Assembly: GCA_945637225.1 (NCBI GenBank)
Contig: CALZDE010000104.1
Span: 1 to 7,169 of the forward strand
Direction of reading: 5' to 3'
Length of the DNA stretch: 7,169 nucleotides
Source of the DNA: an uncultured Selenomonadaceae bacterium
GTDB taxonomy: Bacteria; Bacillota; Negativicutes; Selenomonadales; Selenomonadaceae
Shown: positions 1 through 5,522 of the stretch, in pieces
Position numbering within the stretch: position 1 is the first letter of the stretch
Layout of the letters: each line of letters starts with the position of its first letter
Made by a program: the position numbers and the translations under genes
Notes under the pieces: model-generated
Seen by the model: only the letters and a program-made list of their open reading frames with translations
Databases searched by the model: none
Told to the model about the DNA's origin: nothing

Positions 1-7
1 TAAGGTA

Positions 8-30
8 CCCGCCACTTATAGAAGTGGGGG
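8..30. repeat. GC-rich hairpin at window edge, possible IS200/IS605-type end
   Basis: A 6-bp perfect inverted repeat CCACTT / AAGTGG (12-17 and 22-27) encloses a 4-nt loop. It extends by CCC (8-10) pairing with GGG (28-30) around a single bulged G at 11. It lies 33 bp beyond the htpG stop. No U-tract follows on the minus strand within the window, so it is a poor intrinsic terminator for htpG. A short GC-rich stem with a small bulge next to AT-rich unique sequence is typical of the subterminal hairpins recognised by Y1 transposases of IS200/IS605 and of tnpB-only (IS1341-type) relatives. That identity is an inference, because no transposase or tnpB is visible and the element would lie left of base 1. 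An imperfect 3' stem-loop of htpG mRNA is the alternative. Confidence 0.35.
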
Positions 31-62
31 ACATCTCTTAGTCGTTATATTTTTATGAAATC

Positions 63-2015
63 TTATTTAGCCATCAGCTTTGCCAGCTTATTAGCAAAAT
101 CTACTGGATTTTCTGGCATAATGCCCTCGATAATAAGAGCCTGAGTATACAGCAAATCGCAGTAATCCTTGAAATCTGCACTGTCCTTACCCTGTGCATG
201 GAGATTCTGGAGACGAGCAAAGAGATCATGCTTTGGATTTAGCTCTAAGATACGTCTAGCCTTGAACATTGGATTATCCATAGCCGCAAAGGTATGCTCC
301 ATTGCAAGGGATGGGCCCTGAGCATCAGTTACCAGGCAGACAGCACTGGACTTTAAGCGGGAACTTACCTTTACCTCAGAAACCTTATCACCTAATACTT
401 CCTTGATGTCCTTAATCATGTCGGTATTATCCTTAGCGATGGTTTCAGTCTCCTTCTTTACCTCCTGAGACTCTGCATCATCTAAGTCAAGGTCGCCACG
501 GCTGATGGACTGGAAGTCCTTGCCCTCATACTGACGGATAGTCTCAATAGCGAACTCATCAACTGGGTCAACTAAGTAGAGAACCTCTAAGCCCTTTTCC
601 TTTAAAAGCTCCATCTGAGGCAGTTTTTCAATGGTAGCCATATCAGTACCAGCCGCATAGTAAATCTTCTTCTGGCTCTCTGGCATACGGCCAACATATT
701 CCTTCAGGGAAACATTCTTATTTTCCTTAGAGGAAGTAAAGAGAACTAATTCCTTCAGCTTATCTACGGTATCATTACCGCCAAACATGCTGTTGTAAAT
801 ACCAATCTTGATGGACTTGCCGAACTGCTCCCAGAACTTCTCATACTCATCACGATGATTTTCCATCTTCTTAGCCAAAGCCTTCAGAACGGTCTTCTCT
901 AAGCTCTTGCCGATAGTCTTAAGCTCTCTGCTCTGCTGGAGAAGCTCACGGGAAATATTCAGGGAGAGGTCAGGAGAATCAACTAAGCCCTTTACAAAAC
1001 GCAGGTAATCAGGCAGTAAGTCCTTGCACTTGTCCATGATGAATACCTGACGGGAATAAAGCTGAATGCCTGGCTCATAATCAGTATGATAGAGATTGAA
1101 AGGAGCCTTTGCAGGGATGTACAGCAGGGAAGTATACTCTACATTACCCTCGGTCTTGTTGTGGAAAATCTCCATTGGAGCTTCCCAGTCATGGAACTGG
1201 TTCTTGATGAACTCAGTATACTCTTCCTGAGAAATCTCGCTCTTATTCTTAGTCCAAAGAGGCTTCATGGAATTTAAGGTACGGATTTCAGTAGTCTTTA
1301 CTGGCTCTGCATCCTCAATAACCTTGCCTTCCTCGTCCTTTGGCTTTTCTTCCTTATCAAATGCCATCTTGATTGGATAACGTACATAATCAGAATACTT
1401 CTTAATTAAATTCTGTAAAGTCCAGTTGTCAGTGAAGTCATTCTCGCCCTCACCAGCAAATTCCTTGCCTAAATGCAGGGTAATGGAAGTACCACGAGTC
1501 TCCTTCTCACATTCCTCAATAGTGTAAGAACCATCAGCAGTAGACTCCCAGCGGTATGCCTGAGCCTCGCCGGCCTTACGGGTAACGAGAGTAACCTTCT
1601 CAGCTACCATAAATGCGGAATAGAAGCCAACACCGAACTGACCAATAAGCTCCTTATCGGAAAGGTCAGCATTTTCTTCCTTAGCCTTCTGCATCTGCTC
1701 TAAGAAAGCCTTGGTGCCGGACTTAGCAATAGTACCAATATTCTCAACAATCTCATCGCGGTTCATGCCAAGACCATTATCAGAAATAGTAAGAGTCTTG
1801 CTGTCCTTATCAGGAATCAAATAAATCTCATAGTTGGAATTGCCCTCTAATAATTCGGTATTAGTCAGGGAATTATAATGAAGCTTGTCAATAGCGTCAG
1901 AAGCATTGGAAACCAGCTCACGTAAGAAAATTTCCTTGTTGGTGTAGATAGAGTTAATCATCAGATTCAGAAGCTGACGGGTTTCTGCCTGAAATTCAAA
2001 AGTTTCTTTTGACAT
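63..2015 (-). CDS. htpG: Molecular chaperone HtpG (bacterial Hsp90)
   Basis: This encodes a 650-residue cytosolic homodimeric ATP-dependent chaperone that remodels late folding intermediates and stress-damaged proteins with the DnaK system; E. coli HtpG is 624 residues, so it is full length. The N-terminal GHKL ATPase domain is intact: ELVSNASDAIDKL (about 33-45, with catalytic Glu33 and Mg-binding Asn37), DNGLGM (79-84), GTIAKSGT (94-101), the glycine-rich lid GQFGVGFYSAF (125-135) and RGTSITLHL (174-182). A charged linker rich in K, E and D follows at about 219-240. The middle domain carries NISRELLQ (353-360), whose Arg356 corresponds to the ATPase-stimulating arginine of E. coli. The C-terminal dimerisation domain ends without the eukaryotic MEEVD tail. 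The ATG at 2015 has the SD AAGGAGA 8 nt upstream (2024-2030). The gene appears monocistronic, behind its own sigma-A promoter and a perfect CIRCE element. I see no disrupted motif. Confidence 0.98.
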   Translation of the reverse strand: MSKETFEFQAETRQLLNLMINSIYTNKEIFLRELVSNASDAIDKLHYNSLTNTELLEGNSNYEIYLIPDKDSKTLTISDNGLGMNRDEIVENIGTIAKSGTKAFLEQMQKAKEENADLSDKELIGQFGVGFYSAFMVAEKVTLVTRKAGEAQAYRWESTADGSYTIEECEKETRGTSITLHLGKEFAGEGENDFTDNWTLQNLIKKYSDYVRYPIKMAFDKEEKPKDEEGKVIEDAEPVKTTEIRTLNSMKPLWTKNKSEISQEEYTEFIKNQFHDWEAPMEIFHNKTEGNVEYTSLLYIPAKAPFNLYHTDYEPGIQLYSRQVFIMDKCKDLLPDYLRFVKGLVDSPDLSLNISRELLQQSRELKTIGKSLEKTVLKALAKKMENHRDEYEKFWEQFGKSIKIGIYNSMFGGNDTVDKLKELVLFTSSKENKNVSLKEYVGRMPESQKKIYYAAGTDMATIEKLPQMELLKEKGLEVLYLVDPVDEFAIETIRQYEGKDFQSISRGDLDLDDAESQEVKKETETIAKDNTDMIKDIKEVLGDKVSEVKVSSRLKSSAVCLVTDAQGPSLAMEHTFAAMDNPMFKARRILELNPKHDLFARLQNLHAQGKDSADFKDYCDLLYTQALIIEGIMPENPVDFANKLAKLMAK

Positions 2016-2036
2016 TGTATATATCTCCTTTTTTTA

Positions 2037-2053
2037 CTTCTATAATATAGAAG
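2037..2053 (-). repeat. Palindrome in htpG 5' leader
   Basis: The + strand reads CTTCTATA-A-TATAGAAG, a perfect 8-bp inverted repeat around one base. In the htpG transcript it can fold as a 7-bp stem with a 3-nt loop, 6 nt upstream of the AAGGAGA Shine-Dalgarno and 22 nt downstream of the CIRCE repeat. It is AU-rich and therefore weak. It could tune mRNA stability or ribosome access, or it could be chance in AT-rich DNA. The role is inference. Confidence 0.4.
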
Positions 2054-2075
2054 CTAAAGTTATTGCTATATCTTG

Positions 2076-2102
2076 TTAGCACTCTTTGTTGTTGAGTGCT
2101 AA
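2076..2102 (-). promoter_or_regulatory. CIRCE operator (HrcA binding site) upstream of htpG
   Basis: The sequence is TTAGCACTC (2076-2084), 9 bp, then GAGTGCTAA (2094-2102), an exact match to the CIRCE consensus TTAGCACTC-N9-GAGTGCTAA. CIRCE is the operator of the HrcA heat-shock repressor, usually found before groESL and hrcA-grpE-dnaK-dnaJ. Here it starts 12 bp downstream of the -10 element of the htpG promoter. That covers the first transcribed bases, the usual position for HrcA repression and for a stem-loop at the 5' end of the mRNA. htpG is therefore predicted to be repressed by HrcA at normal temperature. hrcA itself is not in the window. Confidence 0.96.
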
Positions 2103-2114
2103 ACTCTATTTAGT

Positions 2115-2143
2115 ATAATACACCTAATTAGACAAAAAGTCAA
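2115..2143 (-). promoter_or_regulatory. Sigma-A promoter of htpG
   Basis: On the minus strand the -35 is TTGACT (2138-2143, 5 of 6 to consensus) and the -10 is TATTAT (2115-2120, 5 of 6), with an exact 17-bp spacer. Transcription is predicted to start near 2108, leaving a leader of roughly 90 nt that begins next to the CIRCE repeat. A vegetative-type promoter plus CIRCE indicates repressor-controlled heat induction rather than an alternative heat-shock sigma factor. Confidence 0.88.
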
Positions 2144-2163
2144 GGATTTTTTTAACTTTTTAC

Positions 2164-2193
2164 AAAAAAAGACGCTAGAATAAATCTAACGTC
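2164..2193 (-). terminator. Intrinsic terminator downstream of the unknown gene
   Basis: On the minus strand GACGTTAGA and TCTAGCGTC form a 9-bp stem (one U-G wobble) around a 5-nt loop, followed at once by seven U residues (2164-2170). It lies 63 bp past the stop of the 204-residue gene and just upstream of the htpG -35 box, so it separates the two transcription units. Confidence 0.88.
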
Positions 2194-2256
2194 TATTGCG
2201 CACCATATTAATGAAGGAATTTCATTTTTTAATTGTTCTCAGCTTCTTCTGCATCC

Positions 2257-2871
2257 TCATGCGCTAAAACTGACAGGGTCCTCATCATCGGATTCTTCCT
2301 TCTGAGAAGCGATGACATTCAAACCATTCAACTTGGCATTGAAAGCTTCTGCCTGCTGACGTATAGCGGTTAATTCCTTAGCTTCCTTATCAATTACAGA
2401 AGCAATCAGCTCAGCAGTACTGTCCTTCTTTGGCTGTTCTACAGTCTTTGGGGATAAAGCGTTGTGCAGGGCTGGCTTAATGCTGCTTAAATGCTTGTAA
2501 TCAGCGACAACAGTTTCAACAGCAGTAGTATCAGCTGCAGTGTACTCCACAACGGTCTTCACGCCAGTATCATGGAATTCAGCAGTAGAAGTAATGGTTC
2601 CCTTTGGAACAACAGGTACATCCTCGCCATTCTCGGACTTATATACAGAAACCTTTTCGTGAACCATAGCTGACATAATTTCGTCTGCTAAAATATCGTT
2701 GGCATTCTTCCAAACATCACCAATAGTAAAATAGCACTGAAGCTTATTGCTATTGAAGCGGAAAATCATGTTGTTGTACTTCTTAATACCTTTCAGGGAG
2801 AACATATCCAGTGAATTCAGTCCATACTCATTCTTAAGTGCGCTAATTAATGCAATCCTGTTCTCATACAT
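2257..2871 (-). CDS. Hypothetical protein, 204 residues, acidic C-terminus
   Basis: I do not recognise this family. The predicted protein is soluble, with no signal peptide or membrane segment. Residues 1-75 look like a compact mixed alpha/beta region rich in aromatic residues (MIFRFNSNKLQCYFTIGDVW, about 35-54). Residues 75-125 are Thr/Val-rich and probably beta. Residues 140-150 form a Pro/Lys linker. Residues 152-185 form a likely amphipathic helix or short coiled coil (Ala, Glu, Gln, Leu-rich). The tail is acidic (KEESDDED, 191-198) and then ends in PVSFSA. The ATG at 2871 has a strong AGGAGG Shine-Dalgarno (2883-2888) 11 nt upstream. The gene is monocistronic between a near-consensus promoter and an intrinsic terminator, so it is probably well expressed. 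Downstream of the stop, the +1 frame continues acidic codons (EDAEEAENN) to a stop at 2229-2231, which suggests a possible C-terminal frameshift. No function is assigned. Confidence 0.85.
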   Translation of the reverse strand: MYENRIALISALKNEYGLNSLDMFSLKGIKKYNNMIFRFNSNKLQCYFTIGDVWKNANDILADEIMSAMVHEKVSVYKSENGEDVPVVPKGTITSTAEFHDTGVKTVVEYTAADTTAVETVVADYKHLSSIKPALHNALSPKTVEQPKKDSTAELIASVIDKEAKELTAIRQQAEAFNAKLNGLNVIASQKEESDDEDPVSFSA

Positions 2872-2962
2872 TTTTAAGTTGACCTCCTAAAGAAATCATG
2901 CAATTATTCTTTTACCAATTATTTGCGATGGTATCGGGCTGTCTGTCCCTCAACTTGCCCAT

Positions 2963-2991
2963 ATCATAGCACTAAAAAAATGCTTTGTCAA
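2963..2991 (-). promoter_or_regulatory. Strong sigma-A promoter of the unknown gene
   Basis: On the minus strand the -35 is TTGACA (2986-2991, perfect) and the -10 is TATGAT (2963-2968, 5 of 6), with an exact 17-bp spacer rich in T. Transcription is predicted to start near 2956, giving a leader of about 85 nt before the ATG at 2871. This is the best promoter match in the window. Confidence 0.9.
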
Positions 2992-3092
2992 CACCTTTTT
3001 TGCAATTTTTGTAGTTTCATGATATTTTTCATAATTAAGTAACACTGTTTCAGTCATATTGCACGCACATGAATTTTTGCTACACTATGTAA

Positions 3093-3115
3093 GATAATAG
3101 TCCTACATTATTATC
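3093..3115. repeat. 7-9-7 inverted repeat in AT-rich gap
   Basis: GATAATA (3093-3099) and TATTATC (3109-3115) are perfect inverted repeats separated by 9 bp. The half-sites loosely recall Fur/PerR-type boxes but the spacing differs, and no promoter or gene start lies beside it. In such AT-rich sequence it may be chance. Confidence 0.25.
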
Positions 3116-3211
3116 ATTTTAGTTCTATTAAATGGCTTCTTTACCTTTATTAATTTAAATTATAAAAATTTTACAAATAGTATTTCTCAATTTCAAAATT
3201 GTTTCACTTGT

Positions 3212-3235
3212 TTTCATGCAACAATTTGCATGAAA
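3212..3235. repeat. Perfect 10-bp inverted repeat downstream of recD2
   Basis: TTTCATGCAA (3212-3221) and TTGCATGAAA (3226-3235) are perfect inverted repeats around the 4-nt loop CAAT, starting 28 bp past the recD2 stop. The position is right for a 3' stem-loop of recD2 mRNA. However, on the minus strand the stem is followed by ACAAG rather than a U-run, so it is not a classic intrinsic terminator. It may be an mRNA 3'-end stabilising hairpin or a weak terminator. Confidence 0.5.
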
Positions 3236-3263
3236 TTTCCATCGTTTTCTTGTTTTGTATGGG

Positions 3264-5405
3264 TTATTTTACTGCCAATCGTTCTTTTAACATCGTATTT
3301 CGCTTAGTAACGGTAATATTTCTCACAGCATATCCCAGTGCTTTCATCGTACCAACTACAACACAAACCTTCTTTGACCTTGTAATGCCTGTATAGATAA
3401 GATTACGCTGCATCATCATAAAATGAGTCATAGAAACTGGCATTACTACAATCGGATACTCACTGCCCTGAGATTTATGAATAGTACACGCATAAGCCTG
3501 CACCAGCTCATCAAGCTCACTTGCTTCATAAAGCACCTTCCGCCCGTCAAAAAGTACTGTCAATGTGTTGTCTTCCGTATCAATTTCTAAAATCCTGCCA
3601 ATATCCCCATTAAAAACTTCCTTATCATAATTATTGCGAATCTGCATTACCTTGTCATACTGCTTGAAAATGTAACCGCCCCGTCTGATACCTTCCATTG
3701 ATGGATTAATTGCTTTCTGTAATTCCTGATTCAGATTTATTGCTCCAATAATCCCCTTCTGCATAGGAGTGAGCACCTGTATCTCTGAAGGCTTCACCTT
3801 GTAATAATTTGGAAGCTTATTTTTCACCAGTTCAACAATTTCTTTAGCTATAACCTCTGGTTCCTCTCTATTAAGGAAAAAGAAATCACTGTTTTTTCCA
3901 TTGGAAATATCGGGGAACTTTCCCTCATTGACCTTATGGGCATTAGTAATAATCCTGCTCTGCTGTGCCTGTCGGAAAATCTTCGTAAGTCTCACCACAG
4001 GTACCGCCTCAGAATCAATAATATCCCTAAGTACGTTTCCTGCTCCGACAGAAGGAAGCTGGTCCACATCGCCAATCAGAACAAGGCGCATATTAGCTGG
4101 CACTGCCTTCAAAAGTGAATTCATCAGCATAATATCAATCATGGAGCATTCATCCACAAGAAGGACATCCCCCTCCAATGGATTTTCCTCATTTCTCTTG
4201 TAACCCTCTGGCGGTTTAAATTCCAAAAGTCGGTGAATTGTCTTTGCTTCACGTCCAGTAGCCTCTGACATTCTCTTAGCCGCACGCCCAGTAGGAGCCG
4301 CCAAAAGAATACTCAGTCCCTTATCGAGAAAAGCCTGAATAATTCCCTGAGTCGTAGTTGTCTTTCCAGTACCAGGACCGCCCGTCAGCACCATGACCTT
4401 GGAATTTGCCGCCCTGTGAATAGCCTCTGCCTGCACATCATCGTAGCTTATGCCCAATGTTTTCTGAATCCTGCCCAAGTCAACCATTTGGTCCTTCGTA
4501 AAAATATTTTCTTCCGCTTCGGCAGAAATAATCATACGCAATCTTTTAGCCGCACCTATCTCCGCATAATAAAAAGGCGGTAAATAGATTGCATCTTCTT
4601 CGACCTTCAAATCATCGTTCTTCATCATCCGCTCAATAGCTTCATCAAGCTGAGATTCCGTCACGTCAAGAAGCTCCTTGCCCTTCTTAATCAGCTGTTC
4701 TCTGTAAGCAAAAACGTGTCCTTCATTTCCAAGCTCCCCAAGAGCATATTTGATACCGCTTCTCAGGCGATTAAATTCATCCTTCTCAATGCCCATTTTC
4801 ACAGCAATTGTATCTGCCGTTTTAAAGCCAATTCCCCAAATATCATCAGCCAGCTGATAAGGATTTTCCTGCACCCGCTTCACTGCGTCATTACCATACG
4901 CCTTATAAATCTTTGCCGCATAAGCCGAGCTTACATCATGAGACTGCAAAAACACCATGACATTTTTTATTTCTCTCTGACGGACCCAGCTGAATTTAAT
5001 CTGCTGAATACGTTTTTTGCCTATGCCCTCTACTTCTCCAAGCCGTTCTATGTTTTCTTCAATAATATCCAAGGTATCTGCACCAAATTTTGCCACAATC
5101 TTCTTAGCATACTTCGGACCTATACCCTTAATAAGACCGCTTCCCAAATATTTTTCTATACCATAAACCGTAGCTGGCATAACCTCCTGCCATGTGTGGG
5201 CTTCAAACTGCTGACCGTACTTCCTATCAACCTTCCATACACCATTTATTTCAAGATTAGTCCCTACCACTACGTCCATCAGCATTCCCACTACCGTAAC
5301 CAAATCATTGTGACGGGAAGCCTTAAAGCGTAAAACCGTATACCCTGTCTCTGGACTCTGAAAGGTAATCCGCTCTACAACGCCCTTTATAGTTGATGTC
5401 TCCAC
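3264..5405 (-). CDS. recD2: RecD2-type ATP-dependent 5'-3' DNA helicase (YrrC family)
   Basis: An SF1B helicase that in B. subtilis and Deinococcus works without RecBC in DNA repair and replication-fork maintenance. Its 713 residues are close to D. radiodurans RecD2 and shorter than B. subtilis YrrC. Numbered from this start, an N-terminal OB-like region (7-80) precedes helix-hairpin-helix motifs around LIKGIGPKYAKKI (91-103) and GEVEGIGKKRIQQIK (123-137), the RecD2 hallmark. Helicase motifs follow: Walker A GGPGTGKT (342-349), APTGRAAKR (370-378), Walker B LLVDECSM (415-422), motif III IGDVDQLPSVGAG (444-456), the arginine motif KIFRQ (475-479), TIHKSQGSE (641-649) and motif VI YTGITRSKK (671-679). 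I place the start at GTG 5405, where AAAGG (5415-5419) sits 9 nt upstream. The in-frame GTG at 5414 (716 residues) abuts that SD with no spacer. No other rec gene is adjacent. Confidence 0.96.
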   Translation of the reverse strand: METSTIKGVVERITFQSPETGYTVLRFKASRHNDLVTVVGMLMDVVVGTNLEINGVWKVDRKYGQQFEAHTWQEVMPATVYGIEKYLGSGLIKGIGPKYAKKIVAKFGADTLDIIEENIERLGEVEGIGKKRIQQIKFSWVRQREIKNVMVFLQSHDVSSAYAAKIYKAYGNDAVKRVQENPYQLADDIWGIGFKTADTIAVKMGIEKDEFNRLRSGIKYALGELGNEGHVFAYREQLIKKGKELLDVTESQLDEAIERMMKNDDLKVEEDAIYLPPFYYAEIGAAKRLRMIISAEAEENIFTKDQMVDLGRIQKTLGISYDDVQAEAIHRAANSKVMVLTGGPGTGKTTTTQGIIQAFLDKGLSILLAAPTGRAAKRMSEATGREAKTIHRLLEFKPPEGYKRNEENPLEGDVLLVDECSMIDIMLMNSLLKAVPANMRLVLIGDVDQLPSVGAGNVLRDIIDSEAVPVVRLTKIFRQAQQSRIITNAHKVNEGKFPDISNGKNSDFFFLNREEPEVIAKEIVELVKNKLPNYYKVKPSEIQVLTPMQKGIIGAINLNQELQKAINPSMEGIRRGGYIFKQYDKVMQIRNNYDKEVFNGDIGRILEIDTEDNTLTVLFDGRKVLYEASELDELVQAYACTIHKSQGSEYPIVVMPVSMTHFMMMQRNLIYTGITRSKKVCVVVGTMKALGYAVRNITVTKRNTMLKERLAVK

Positions 5406-5457
5406 TTTAATCACCCTTTCAGAAAAATTCTTTTTCCTTTATCTTATCATTTTAGAC

Positions 5458-5497
5458 AAAAAAATGCAATGCAGAAAGAAAACTCCACATTGCATTT
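5458..5497 (-). terminator. Intrinsic terminator of the transporter gene
   Basis: On the minus strand AAATGCAATG (5488-5497) and CATTGCATTT (5462-5471) form a perfect 10-bp stem with a 16-nt loop, followed by a U-run that includes the last stem bases (seven U residues, 5458-5464). It starts 25 bp past the transporter stop and ends about 50 bp before recD2, so it limits read-through. A weak promoter candidate for recD2 (TTGCAT, 17 bp, TAAGAT) overlaps its 3' arm; I do not list that separately because the match is poor. Confidence 0.85.
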
Positions 5498-5522
5498 AGT
5501 AATTACTTATTTAACTTGAAAA

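Larger units (their letters stand above)
2872..3263. other. 392-bp intergenic region, no convincing gene
   Basis: The part nearest the unknown gene (2872-2991) is its leader and promoter. The remainder (about 2992-3263) is very AT-rich. I found no ORF with both an SD and coding character on either strand and no recognisable RNA. It holds two perfect inverted repeats, at 3093-3115 and 3212-3235. A TATAAT-like match on the minus strand near 3170 has no properly spaced -35 box, so I do not call it a promoter. Confidence 0.6.

Noticed and set aside
8..30. Hairpin as the intrinsic terminator of htpG
   Set aside because: On the minus strand it is followed by TACCTTA rather than a run of T within the window, so the terminator pattern is not met; a role as a weak 3' stem cannot be excluded.
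2230..2273. Separate 19-codon gene starting at an ATG inside the end of the unknown gene (MMRTLSVLAHEDAEEAENN)
   Set aside because: No SD at a workable distance and very short; the acidic codons are better explained as a displaced C-terminus of the larger gene.
3199..3396. Plus-strand 65-codon frame at the recD2 3' end
   Set aside because: More than half overlaps recD2 in antisense, no SD is visible, and its hydrophobic look comes from the T-rich intergenic DNA.
4716..5333. Plus-strand open frame of 205 codons opposite recD2
   Set aside because: It lies wholly antisense to well-conserved RecD2 sequence, and its Cys/His/Ile/Asn-rich product has no recognisable features. It is a shadow of the real gene.
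3264..5405. Reading the helicase as the RecD subunit of RecBCD, or as a TraA-type relaxase
   Set aside because: The N-terminal helix-hairpin-helix region and the lack of recB/recC neighbours fit RecD2; no relaxase domain or its histidine cluster is present.
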